A stretch of 59,271 nt of DNA, taken from positions 1 to 59,271 of the forward strand of contig CANIWQ010000005.1 in NCBI GenBank assembly GCA_947471365.1, given 5' to 3'. This document shows positions 1 to 8,073 of this stretch, piece by piece. Under the pieces are notes generated by a model that saw only the letters and a list, made by a program, of their open reading frames with translations, had not been told where the DNA came from and ran no database searches. Source of the DNA: Gemmatimonadota bacterium (lineage in GTDB: Bacteria > Gemmatimonadota > Gemmatimonadetes > Gemmatimonadales > Gemmatimonadaceae). Position 1 is the stretch's first letter. Every line of letters begins with the position of its first letter. A program made the translations under genes and the position numbers.

Positions 1-869
1 AGGAACATCACGCTCCCCATCCCCACGCCGGCACCGGTCGCTAACACATACACCGTCGCCAATTGGCGGTTCGCAAGCAATAACATCGGAATCAACGGTT
101 GTTGCGCTCGGCGTTCGATCATCACGAGTAGCACGAGGAGCACAGCAACGGCGCCGAATAACCATGGCCAGAGCGTCACGCCCACAAGGCGAGCCAACAC
201 GCGGGTAATCCCCAACACCAAGGCGCTCAAGAGCGAAAACGTGACAACGACACCAGTCACATCGAGCGGACGTTGGACCCCCGCAGACTGATGCGTTGGC
301 AACGCGCGCATCCCGAGATACAGCACGAGCACCGCGATGGGAAGATTGAGCAAAAAGATCCAGTGCCAGCTCAACTGCAGCATCAGCACAGAGGCTAACG
401 GTGGTCCGAGCACAAAGGCCATGCCGTGCGTGGCGCCAATCAAACCCAGCGCACGGCCACGCTCCAACGGTGGAAATACATCACCCACCACGGCGCTTGC
501 CGTCGGCGTAATGCCGCCCGCGCCAATGCCCTGAATGGCGCGGCTCACAATGATCATCCAAAAACTCGGCGACGTGGCAATCAGCAGCGATCCGACGGCA
601 AAAATGCTCACACTCGCCAAATACACCGAGCGACGACCGTAGCGATCGCTGAGATTGGCCATCAGCGCCGTGCTACAAAGCGAAAAGAGCACAAAGACAC
701 TCATGACCAAACCAACCTCGCGGTTGTCCACGCCAAAGGTGGCGCGAAGCACCGGAATGGCCGGACCGACTACGGCCGTGTCGAGCGCCGCCATAAAGAC
801 GCCGATGAACAGCACCGGCATAAGTCGGCGCCGCAGTGAATCCGATTCCGGCGTGACAGCGGCAGCCAT
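1..869 (-). CDS. MFS drug:H+ antiporter-like transporter (C-terminus outside window)
   Basis: Inner-membrane secondary transporter of the major facilitator superfamily, most like proton-coupled drug exporters; the substrate cannot be told. About 289 residues are visible and the gene runs off the window start. TM1 ends in LDTAVVGPAIP (29-39), the conserved acidic motif of drug:H+ antiporters. The loop 2-3 signature is LSDRYGRR (73-80). An antiporter motif C-like glycine/proline stretch, GATHGMAFVLGPPL, lies at 145-158, and WHWIFLLNLPIAV (168-180) is a typical TM6 segment. The ATG at 869 follows a GGAG at about 8 bases. It is divided by 107 bp from the co-oriented NrtR-like regulator upstream, which could control it, but nothing in the sequence shows that. 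Confidence 0.88.
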   Translation of the reverse strand, partial: MAAAVTPESDSLRRRLMPVLFIGVFMAALDTAVVGPAIPVLRATFGVDNREVGLVMSVFVLFSLCSTALMANLSDRYGRRSVYLASVSIFAVGSLLIATSPSFWMIIVSRAIQGIGAGGITPTASAVVGDVFPPLERGRALGLIGATHGMAFVLGPPLASVLMLQLSWHWIFLLNLPIAVLVLYLGMRALPTHQSAGVQRPLDVTGVVVTFSLLSALVLGITRVLARLVGVTLWPWLFGAVAVLLVLLVMIERRAQQPLIPMLLLANRQLATVYVLATGAGVGMGSVMF

Positions 870-976
870 AGTGTCTCCAGAAGCAACTAACGGCGAATCG
901 ATCGTAGCGCCGCAAACGCATGTTGCCGAGCACCACGCAGATTGTACTGGGGGATCTTCTAACGTCGACCAGTCAC

Positions 977-1666
977 TCAGTCCAGAAGGTCGAACCGAAC
1001 CCCACGACGGTTCCCGCGGCGCTTCCGCGGCGCATACCGGAACAACTGCGCAGGACGCCCCCGGCCTTCACTGCGCCATTCGTCGGTGGGCTCCACGAGC
1101 CAGACGGCCTGCAGTGAACGCCGAAAACTGGCCTTATGAACAGACCGACCGAGCAACAACTCGTACACTTCCTGCAACTCAGAAAGAGTGAAAGTCGGCG
1201 GCAAAAGCCGGAAGGCAATCGGGGCTGTGTCGAGTCGGACGCGGAGCGCCTCGGCGGCAGCAGCAACCAACGCCACGTGACGGGGCGCCATCGCCGGCAA
1301 GTGCTGGCTCGGAAACCAGACCGCGCCCTCACCGAGAGCTCGCTCGCGCGCGGCCGTCACCGCCACGTAGCCCACAGAAATCGACGCGCCCGCTGGGTGG
1401 CGCTTCTCATCGCCGGTCGCGACCACCTGTGTGATCCACGACGGCTTTGCGCCCAGAGCGGTGGTGGCGATTTTCAGGGCGCCGTCGTCCGGCTGTACTC
1501 CGGCCACCGACCATCCCCACGGCAGCGTCCATTTCTCGCGCGACCCTTCGGCACTCGGCACCAGCAACACCGACAACTGCCGGCCCGCCGGGGCACAAAT
1601 GACGAGATCGAGGCTCACCGAAGCGGGCTGAGCACCGCGAATGGAAGATTTTGTGTGGGTACGCAT
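977..1666 (-). CDS. NrtR-like regulator: degenerate NUDIX domain plus winged helix
   Basis: Protein of 229 residues with an N-terminal NUDIX fold (about 15-150) and a C-terminal winged helix (about 155-229). The segment FTLSELQEVYELLLGR followed by FRRSL is the helix signature of NrtR-type regulators, which sense ADP-ribose and repress NAD-metabolism or related genes. The catalytic NUDIX box should read G-x5-E-x7-RE-x2-EE-x-G. Here the matching stretch around DDGALKIATTALGAK lacks the glutamates, so hydrolysis is unlikely and effector binding more probable. No NAD-synthesis gene is adjacent; the downstream neighbour is an MFS transporter. A possible -35/-10 pair ends about 10 bases before the ATG and no Shine-Dalgarno is visible. 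Assignment to the family is good, the regulon is unknown. Confidence 0.78.
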   Translation of the reverse strand: MRTHTKSSIRGAQPASVSLDLVICAPAGRQLSVLLVPSAEGSREKWTLPWGWSVAGVQPDDGALKIATTALGAKPSWITQVVATGDEKRHPAGASISVGYVAVTAARERALGEGAVWFPSQHLPAMAPRHVALVAAAAEALRVRLDTAPIAFRLLPPTFTLSELQEVYELLLGRSVHKASFRRSLQAVWLVEPTDEWRSEGRGRPAQLFRYAPRKRRGNRRGVRFDLLD

Positions 1667-1676
1667 CGCGCGCGCA

Positions 1677-1704
1677 ATTAGTAGCTCGGTGAAACTATTG
1701 TCAA
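1677..1704 (-). promoter_or_regulatory. Candidate promoter of the NrtR-like gene
   Basis: On the minus strand TTGACA (1699-1704) is followed after 16 bases by ACTAAT (1677-1682), 4 of 6 matches to a -10 box. The expected start of transcription falls only a few bases before the ATG at 1666, which would give an almost leaderless mRNA. This fits the lack of a ribosome binding site. Inferred from sequence only. Confidence 0.42.
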
Positions 1705-1786
1705 GCCACTGTCACGACGCCAGCACTCTGCCAATTCGTCGCATCGATATTCCGTACGGTGGCGGCGGTTCGGCCGCCTCACCGCG

Positions 1787-2065
1787 TCAGTACTGAATCG
1801 TACCTTGCTTGGTCGTATCGACGTCGTCCGCCGCGCCCGCCTTGAACAAAAAGGCATCCATATTGCGCGTCAGAAACTGCCGAGCCTGCGGGTCCATAAC
1901 ATTGAGCCCGTAGTGGTTGATCAGCATGGTCTGCTGCTGTAACCACGCGCCCCAGCACTCGCGGCAGGTGCCTTCGAGCACGCGTGCACCGATCGCGCCG
2001 GGAAACGGCGCCCGGTCGAATGCATCCTTCTCTTTGCCACACCGCGCGCAGGTGATCGTCGCCAT
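1787..2065 (-). CDS. yggX: YggX-type Fe(2+)-trafficking / oxidative damage protection protein
   Basis: Small cytoplasmic protein of 92 residues in the YggX family, which protects Fe-S clusters and labile iron from oxidative damage. The N-terminus MATITCARCGKEKDAFDRAP carries the family's conserved cysteine region, and the core WGAWLQQQTMLINHYGLN with MDPQARQFL matches the usual W-x2-Q-x3-I-N-x-Y and D-x2-A-R-x-F pattern. The ATG at 2065 is preferred over in-frame codons upstream because the family begins at this point and a purine-rich GAGAGGG lies about 10 bases before it. E. coli YggX is about 91 residues, so the length fits. Upstream lies 194 bp without a gene, shared with the divergent MBL hydrolase; no clear promoter stands out there. 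Confidence 0.9.
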   Translation of the reverse strand: MATITCARCGKEKDAFDRAPFPGAIGARVLEGTCRECWGAWLQQQTMLINHYGLNVMDPQARQFLTRNMDAFLFKAGAADDVDTTKQGTIQY

Positions 2066-2259
2066 TGGAACCAAACCCTCTCGCACGGAAGCCGTGCGCA
2101 CCAAAACGGAAAGGAAAAATCGCCACACACCGTCTCACAAACGACGGACGGCCCGGAGAGCAGTAGCCGCCGAGCCGATGCAGAAAAGTAGTTCCGTGGC
2201 TGAGCCACAGCCACTCCTCGCCGCCGTCCTGAGCCCAGCCACCGCGCTATTTTCTACCC

Positions 2260-3267
2260 ATGACCTCGCCGCTCGACCGCCCAGCACACCACGCGGCACC
2301 GCGTGGATTTCGAAACCCGTGGCCAGGGCCGCCCATTCGGGGGCTCGGATCTATGCTGCGCTGGATGTTCCAGCGGCTACTCCGCGGGCAACTGGGCTTC
2401 TCGGCGAACGGAACCGCGCCGGCCTTGGCGGGCGCGGATGTCCGGCACCCAGCGGCCGGCACAGGCGACTGCCACGTCACCTGGATCGGACACTCGAGCT
2501 TCCTCATACAAGTGGACGGGCTGAACATTCTCACCGACCCCGTCTGGGGTGATCGCGCGTCCCCTGTCTCGTGGGCAGGACCGCGGCGCCTCGTGCCACC
2601 GGGGCTTTCACTCGATGCACTACCGCGCATCGATCTCGTGCTGCAGTCGCACGACCACTACGACCATTTCTGCGACGCGACCGTGCGCGCCCTCGCCGCG
2701 CGCCACCCCAATGCACACTGGCTCGCACCGCTCGGCGTCGCGGCACAACTGCGCGCGCGCGGCGTGACTCAAGTGAGCGAACACGATTGGCACCAGTCGG
2801 TGACCGCCTGCGGAGCAACCGCTACGGCAGTTCCGGCCGCGCATTTCTCCGGCCGCACCATGGCGTCACGCAATCAGACCCTCTGGTGCGGGTGGGTGCT
2901 CAAGACGGCGCGGCACCACATCTATTTTGTTGGCGATACGGGCCATCACCCAGAGTTCGATTCCATCGGCCAACAACATGGTCCGTTTGACGTCGTGCTC
3001 GTACCGATCGGCGCCTACGATCCACGCTGGTTCATGCGCCCCGTGCACGTCGATCCCGAAGAAGCGGTGCAGTTGTTTGACACCGTAGCAGGCCGCGACA
3101 ATAGCGTCATGATTGCGATGCACTGGGGCACCTTTGTGCTCACGGATGAGCCGGTGGACGAACCCCCGCGCCGTACGCGCGCCGCCTGGGACGCGAAGGG
3201 ACGTGACCCTTCATACCTATGGATTATGCGGCCCGGCGAGACTAGGACCGTGCAGGCGCGCGCTTAG
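2260..3267 (+). CDS. MBL-fold metallohydrolase, NAPE-PLD/UlaG-like
   Basis: Predicted Zn-dependent hydrolase of 335 residues. The N-terminal FRNPWP motif is typical of the NAPE-PLD-like branch of the metallo-beta-lactamase superfamily. TWIGHSSFLIQ then LTDPVW start the fold, and SHDHYDH gives the HxHxDH metal-binding signature. FVGDTGH and a C-terminal AMHWGTF supply the further Asp and His ligands. Bacterial members are described as phosphodiesterases or lactonases, and the substrate here is not evident. There is no signal peptide, so it is probably cytosolic. The ATG at 2260 keeps the conserved FRNPWP; a later ATG at 2353 would remove it. The stop overlaps by a few bases the end of the convergent alpha/beta hydrolase. 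Confidence 0.85.
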   Translation: MTSPLDRPAHHAAPRGFRNPWPGPPIRGLGSMLRWMFQRLLRGQLGFSANGTAPALAGADVRHPAAGTGDCHVTWIGHSSFLIQVDGLNILTDPVWGDRASPVSWAGPRRLVPPGLSLDALPRIDLVLQSHDHYDHFCDATVRALAARHPNAHWLAPLGVAAQLRARGVTQVSEHDWHQSVTACGATATAVPAAHFSGRTMASRNQTLWCGWVLKTARHHIYFVGDTGHHPEFDSIGQQHGPFDVVLVPIGAYDPRWFMRPVHVDPEEAVQLFDTVAGRDNSVMIAMHWGTFVLTDEPVDEPPRRTRAAWDAKGRDPSYLWIMRPGETRTVQARA

Positions 3268-4178
3268 GCCAGCCGGCTTTCCAGCCAGTCCGCGGCTTGG
3301 CGCTCCAGCGCTTCGTGTCCGAAATCCACCGTGATGACGTGCCCAGCCCCAGTCGTCCACACGAGCGTCTTGTCCGCCGATCCAAGGCGCGCAAACGCTT
3401 CCTCCGCTGCGGACGGGGGAATGCGATTGTCTTCTCGCGATTGCATCATCAACACGGGTTGTCGCACGTCAGGGAGTACGCGACGCGCCAACCGCAACAC
3501 GTAGGCAAGTTGTGCGAGTAGCCGAGGCGTGGAACGACCGTACGAGATCATCGCTGCGGCCGCCACGCGGTCGTGCACGGAATGCTGACCGCCGCTCGCC
3601 ATGTACCGACTGGCGAGCGCCGCAATTGGCGAAAACAACGAGAGCAGACGCAACGGCCACGCCGCGTGCAGAAATGGGGCGAATCCAACAATCGCTTTTA
3701 CTTTGGGATGACGCGCCGCCAAAATCACCGCGATCGCGCCTCCCATCGACAGGCCGCCAACGGCCACCTCCGCGTGCTCTGCCAACGCCTCATGGAGTTC
3801 ACGACGCGCCGCGGCTATCCACTCTTCCGCATGTGATGCGGCGAATGCCTGCAACGTGCGACCGTGCCCCGGGAACAGGGGAACCCGCACACTCCATCCG
3901 CGCGTGTGCATCTCACGCGCGACGCCCGCCAGTGCTTGCGGCGAGTCGTTGTACCCATGCAACAACACAATCGCCCCGCGCCGCGTGCCCGTGAGCCGAA
4001 TCGATTCCGCGCCTACAATGATGCCGTCCGCATCGCGCGTAAACCGTGCCTCAAACGCCCGTTCTGCACGCTCACCGGCGCGACGGCGAATCCTCCACCA
4101 GACGGTTGCCGCGGTGAGTACCGTCAACACGCCAAGTACTTTCACCGTCGCCGAGACCACTGCAATCTGGTCGAACAT
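3264..4178 (-). CDS. Membrane-anchored alpha/beta hydrolase
   Basis: Alpha/beta hydrolase of 304 residues with one N-terminal membrane segment (about residues 8-28) that probably anchors it to the inner membrane. LLHGYNDSP is the oxyanion-hole strand, GGLSMGG the nucleophile elbow with Ser, and GAGHVITVDFG near the end holds the catalytic His; an Asp comes from the SREDNRIPP region. The overall pattern is close to carboxylesterases and monoacylglycerol lipases. The ATG at 4178 overlaps the stop of the upstream glycosyltransferase as TGATG, so translation is probably coupled. An in-frame start upstream would run into that gene. Pairing with two glycosyltransferases suggests work on a lipid or envelope glycan, which is inference. 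Confidence 0.82.
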   Translation of the reverse strand: MFDQIAVVSATVKVLGVLTVLTAATVWWRIRRRAGERAERAFEARFTRDADGIIVGAESIRLTGTRRGAIVLLHGYNDSPQALAGVAREMHTRGWSVRVPLFPGHGRTLQAFAASHAEEWIAAARRELHEALAEHAEVAVGGLSMGGAIAVILAARHPKVKAIVGFAPFLHAAWPLRLLSLFSPIAALASRYMASGGQHSVHDRVAAAAMISYGRSTPRLLAQLAYVLRLARRVLPDVRQPVLMMQSREDNRIPPSAAEEAFARLGSADKTLVWTTGAGHVITVDFGHEALERQAADWLESRLA

Positions 4179-4975
4179 CACGGGGCTCGGTGTTGAGCGA
4201 CGCCACGTTCGCACACACGGCGTCCGCTCGCAATCGTTTCAAGCAGTTGCTCGTGCTGCCCCGCCACCGCCGCCGCGGATGCACGACGGTGTTCGAGGTG
4301 AAACGCCACCGCGAGAAATTTCAGATTCCGGCGGCGAACACCGCTGTTTTGAAGTCGCGCGGCGAGTTCCGGATCTTCACGCCCCCATCCCTCAAAGGCC
4401 TCGTTCCATCCGTTCACCGCGAACAGATCCGATTTCCAAAACGACACGTTGCACCCGCGCGTTCGCTTAATGGCGTCTCGCGGTCCGCGCACAAGTCCGG
4501 CCAGCAATGGCGCGTGAATGGCGTTGATGCGGTTCCGCACGCCGGCTGCAAACACCGGATGCGAGGGAATCTCCTGCTGCGCGATGCAACGCGCCGTCAG
4601 TACCTCACTGAGCATGACGCGGCTGCCTTGCAGATACCATCCGGGCGTCGCACACCGTATATGCGACGCCACGAACTCCGGATGCAGGAGCATGTCGCCG
4701 TCAATCTGAATGACATAGTCACCGGCCGCGTGGGCGAGCGCTTCGTTCAGGATGCGCGTTTTTCGGAAGCCCTCATCCGGTTGCCAATAGTGGTGCACGG
4801 GCACGGGATAGGTGGCCTGCACCGCACGCACCAACGCTGCGGTGTCGTCGCGTGATCCGTCATCGGCAATCAGCACTTCCAGTGGCAGCACCCGCTGACG
4901 GCGCACCGTCGCGAGAACCGCCGCCAAAGCGGACGGCCAATTGTAAGTCGAGATCAGCAACGACGGCTGAATCAT
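4178..4975 (-). CDS. Family 2 glycosyltransferase, first of two tandem paralogs
   Basis: GT-A fold glycosyltransferase of 265 residues. The N-terminal strand LLISTYNWPSALAAVL and EVLIADDGSRDDT bind the nucleotide sugar, IQIDGDML is the DxD metal-binding motif, and WGREDPELAARL is the C-terminal ED motif of galactosyltransferase-like (Glyco_transf_7C) domains. No membrane span is seen, so it is probably cytosolic or peripheral. Donor and acceptor are unknown. The next gene upstream on the same strand (5025-5846) is a clear paralog sharing YNWPEALAAVL and the same DxD and ED context, suggesting local duplication and two consecutive sugar additions. Its stop overlaps the start of the alpha/beta hydrolase. 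Confidence 0.9.
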   Translation of the reverse strand: MIQPSLLISTYNWPSALAAVLATVRRQRVLPLEVLIADDGSRDDTAALVRAVQATYPVPVHHYWQPDEGFRKTRILNEALAHAAGDYVIQIDGDMLLHPEFVASHIRCATPGWYLQGSRVMLSEVLTARCIAQQEIPSHPVFAAGVRNRINAIHAPLLAGLVRGPRDAIKRTRGCNVSFWKSDLFAVNGWNEAFEGWGREDPELAARLQNSGVRRRNLKFLAVAFHLEHRRASAAAVAGQHEQLLETIASGRRVCERGVAQHRAP

Positions 4976-5024
4976 CTACGTCCCGTGTGGTGATACAAGG
5001 GCTGCGTCCCCCAGTGTTCGCGAA

Positions 5025-5846
5025 CTAACCGCGACGCTCCGAATCGATCGCGGCGTCGATGTATTGATCCACCCCTCTCGTACACCGCACCAACCGATCT
5101 CGCCGCGTCTGCTCGAGAATCCCCTGATTGCGCCCAACGGATGCCTGTGAACGCTCCGCGTGGTACAAATGCCACGCGACGGCACGGAACTTCACATTAC
5201 GGCGACGAATCCCCGCATTGAATAGACGAGCTGCGAGTTCGTTGTCCTCTCGCCCCCACCCTTCCAACTCTTCGTTGTACCCGTTCACACGGAGTAAATC
5301 GTCGCGCCAGAATGCCATGTGGCATCCCCGAATGCGAACCTGTGGATCGGACGCGCCACGCACGAAGCGCGACAGCGCGGGCCATCGCACCCCGTTGATT
5401 CGATTATGAATGCCTGTAGAGAATGGACCCACCACCAGCCGCTCCGCTGCCAAGCAACGTCGCGTCTGCGCCTCACCAATCATCGCGCGACTTCCCTGCA
5501 CCCACCACCCACGGCGCGCCGACATGCGATGGTCGCGCACAAATGCCGAGTGCACGAGAATGTCGCCGTCGAGCTGCACCACGTAGTCACCCTGCGACGC
5601 TGCGATAGCCTTGTTGCGGATGGCCGCGAGCCGAAATCCGGTGTCATCGTGCCAGATGTGTCGCAAGGGCACCGGGAACCGCCGCGCTTCTCGTTCGACG
5701 AGATCGCGCGTGTCGTCACGCGACCCATCGTCGGCGATGAGCACCTCCAGCGGCGCCTCATCCTGTTCACGCAAGGCACGGAGGACGGCCGCCAGTGCCT
5801 CCGGCCAGTTGTACGTCGCCACGATCACGCTGATGCGCAACGTCAA
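5025..5846 (-). CDS. Family 2 glycosyltransferase, second tandem paralog
   Basis: GT-A fold enzyme of 273 residues and the first gene of the three-gene set ending in the alpha/beta hydrolase. SVIVATYNWPEALAAVL and EVLIADDGSRDDT form the nucleotide-sugar binding region, VVQLDGDIL is the DxD motif and WGREDNELAARL the C-terminal ED motif. It is near-identical in these motifs to the neighbour at 4178-4975 but differs in the acceptor-side region. The start is taken as TTG at 5846 because the beta strand LRISVIVATYN needs these residues; no good ribosome binding site supports it, so the exact start is unsure. The gap of 49 bp to the next gene fits one transcript. Confidence 0.88.
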   Translation of the reverse strand: MTLRISVIVATYNWPEALAAVLRALREQDEAPLEVLIADDGSRDDTRDLVEREARRFPVPLRHIWHDDTGFRLAAIRNKAIAASQGDYVVQLDGDILVHSAFVRDHRMSARRGWWVQGSRAMIGEAQTRRCLAAERLVVGPFSTGIHNRINGVRWPALSRFVRGASDPQVRIRGCHMAFWRDDLLRVNGYNEELEGWGREDNELAARLFNAGIRRRNVKFRAVAWHLYHAERSQASVGRNQGILEQTRRDRLVRCTRGVDQYIDAAIDSERRG

Positions 5847-5880
5847 GCACCGTTAAGGAAAAGAACTGGCAAATCAACAA

Positions 5881-7986
5881 TCACGGTTGCAGCGCTGCGC
5901 GCGCGGCGAGAATCGCCGACGTCGCCGCATCGAACCGTGACGCGAGATCGGCAATCTCCTGCTGGGCAATTTCCGCGCTCCCCACACGAATCGCTTCATT
6001 CACCGACGGAAACACCATATTCGCGTAGCCGTTGTTCTCATCCGCCGCATAGATCAGGTTTCGGAACCACGGACGCGTTCGCAGCCCCTGTGGGCGCGTC
6101 ATCGCGCGCTCCACCTGCAGGAGTGCCGCATTGCCGCGCCGCAACGCGGCGTTATCAACGCCGCGAAGCAACGCCGCGTCCCGTGCCGATGCGTAGGACT
6201 GTGCCGCGCGCTCCATGCGATCAATCGCCTCAGTGAGTCCGACGGTAGACAGCGGCATACGCATCGCAGCCGCAGCCTTCGTCAATGCCGGCACATACCC
6301 ACGCATTGTGCGCGCGTACTCCACATAGTCGTACGGCAATATGTCGGCGTTGGCGGCGCGCATCACCATCCCCGCGGCAATCCGTGCAGCGGTCGCGTGA
6401 TACTTGAACCCGGGATCACCAAACTTTTCCATCCATTCGTATGTGTCGTACAGCGAGTGATATACCCCGCCGCCGCCGCCGAAGCCCCACTCGGCGATCG
6501 GAATACCTAAGTGATTATAGAATCCGGCAAAGTCCGATCCGCCGCCAGGATCACCCATCGTCGGCTCCTGCCCATCCGCTACGCGCGTCGCGGCACGCCA
6601 TTTGTCATAGACACTCTGGCCAGAACCATCTGGCGCCGGCACAGTGGTCGCGACATCACGCAACAGCTGACGCAACGACGGGGAACCGCCTCCACCGAAA
6701 GCAGCGCCCTGCGCCGCCACATCTTGATTGAAGTAGGCCACAGCGCCCTTCATCAAACGCAGACTGTCGTCCTCCACATACTCCGTGCTGCCGATCAGTC
6801 CCCACTCCTCCGCATCCCACGTCGCAAAGAGAATGGTGCGACGCGGTTTCCATCCCGCTTTCATCTGCTCAGACACCGCGCGTGCCGCCTCGAGCACGCT
6901 CACCGTGCCACTGACATTATCTGCCGCACCCGGGCCCCACGCATCTCGGTGCGAACCAATAATCACCATCTCGTCAGGAAACTCCGTCCCCCGAATAATC
7001 CCAAAGGTGTCCCAGATCGCCTTGAATGCTTTCGTTGCCGTATCCGTTGCCGTCTTCACACGCGCGCGCACCGGCCCCGGACCCACGTGATAGCGGAACG
7101 ACATTCCGCCCTGCCAACCGGCAGGAATCGCAGCGCCTCGCACACCCTGCATCAACTCGGCGGCATTCGCGTAGCCAATTGGAATCACCGGAATGTGCGG
7201 CACATCCATTTGCGCCAGCGGAATACGGGCCGCGCCCGGACGGCTCGCATAGCCAGGCGTGCTCGGATCTCCGTCGCCATTCATCACGCTACCGCGCTGA
7301 ATTCCCTGCGGCGGACGCATCGGCCCCTCGGGATACACGTCGCCGCGTACAAACCCATCATCCTGTGGATCGGAATAGATCAGTAGCGCCGCCGCGCCAT
7401 GTTTTTCGGCCTCGCGAGCTTTGATGCCGCGAAAGCTGCGGCCGTATCGCGCCATCACGATCTTCCCGCGCACGCTCACGCCAAGGGAATCGAGCGTGAG
7501 ATAGTCTTCAATGAGACCGTAGTTCACATACACGACGTCGCCCGTCACATCGCCCGCGCCGCCGTATCCGTTGATCGGTGGCGTCTCGGGATACGCCGCG
7601 GACGACGCGTCGCCGGCGACAGGGCCCTCTTTCAGATTCAACTCCACCGGAAGCGGCGACACCCGCCACACACGTGCTTCTAATAGATGCGGCATCCAGA
7701 CGTCATACGTGCGCACTTCCGTCTCGAGCCCCATCGCTTTCATCTGCGCAATGACATAATCGCGGGTGCGCGCCTGACCGGGGGTCCCGCTGACGTGCGG
7801 ACCGTCGGACATCGCCTTCGAGTGCGCCGACGCTTTCGCCGCATCGGGGCGGGCAATCGCCGCTTGCTCCGCTGCGCGCTCACGTGCGGCACTCGCCGGC
7901 GTGTACCCGGGAGTCCCCTGCGCACCGAGCACGCCCTGGATCATTCCGGTCAATACGATGCTGCCTATCCAATGCACGGCGCGCAC
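5881..7986 (-). CDS. Secreted M28 metallopeptidase, glutamate carboxypeptidase II-like
   Basis: Exported aminopeptidase/carboxypeptidase of 701 residues. A signal peptide (1-22, ending GVLGAQ) precedes a PA (protease-associated) domain region at about 130-300 and the M28 zinc domain at about 320-550. Zinc ligands are visible: His and Asp in GSHRDAWGPGAADNVSG, the Glu pair in WDAEEWGLIGS, and His in YHSLYDTYEW. The C-terminal about 140 residues form a helical transferrin-receptor-like dimerisation domain, as in PSMA. It probably degrades peptides in the periplasm or outside the cell. The start is GTG at 7986, with AGGAG six bases upstream. It stands apart from its neighbours and no regulation is evident. 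Confidence 0.92.
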   Translation of the reverse strand: MRAVHWIGSIVLTGMIQGVLGAQGTPGYTPASAARERAAEQAAIARPDAAKASAHSKAMSDGPHVSGTPGQARTRDYVIAQMKAMGLETEVRTYDVWMPHLLEARVWRVSPLPVELNLKEGPVAGDASSAAYPETPPINGYGGAGDVTGDVVYVNYGLIEDYLTLDSLGVSVRGKIVMARYGRSFRGIKAREAEKHGAAALLIYSDPQDDGFVRGDVYPEGPMRPPQGIQRGSVMNGDGDPSTPGYASRPGAARIPLAQMDVPHIPVIPIGYANAAELMQGVRGAAIPAGWQGGMSFRYHVGPGPVRARVKTATDTATKAFKAIWDTFGIIRGTEFPDEMVIIGSHRDAWGPGAADNVSGTVSVLEAARAVSEQMKAGWKPRRTILFATWDAEEWGLIGSTEYVEDDSLRLMKGAVAYFNQDVAAQGAAFGGGGSPSLRQLLRDVATTVPAPDGSGQSVYDKWRAATRVADGQEPTMGDPGGGSDFAGFYNHLGIPIAEWGFGGGGGVYHSLYDTYEWMEKFGDPGFKYHATAARIAAGMVMRAANADILPYDYVEYARTMRGYVPALTKAAAAMRMPLSTVGLTEAIDRMERAAQSYASARDAALLRGVDNAALRRGNAALLQVERAMTRPQGLRTRPWFRNLIYAADENNGYANMVFPSVNEAIRVGSAEIAQQEIADLASRFDAATSAILAARAALQP

Positions 7987-8073
7987 GTGGTGCTCCTCGA
8001 AGTTGGAAAGGGCGCAGCCGTCTCACGCGACAGTGCCCTGCGGACTCAGATGCCCGTACCGCAACGTCCTAAA

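Noticed and set aside
5319-6236. 305-codon plus-strand frame across the glycosyltransferase and M28 genes
   Set aside because: Spans two confident minus-strand genes, and its Arg/Pro-rich composition is not protein-like.
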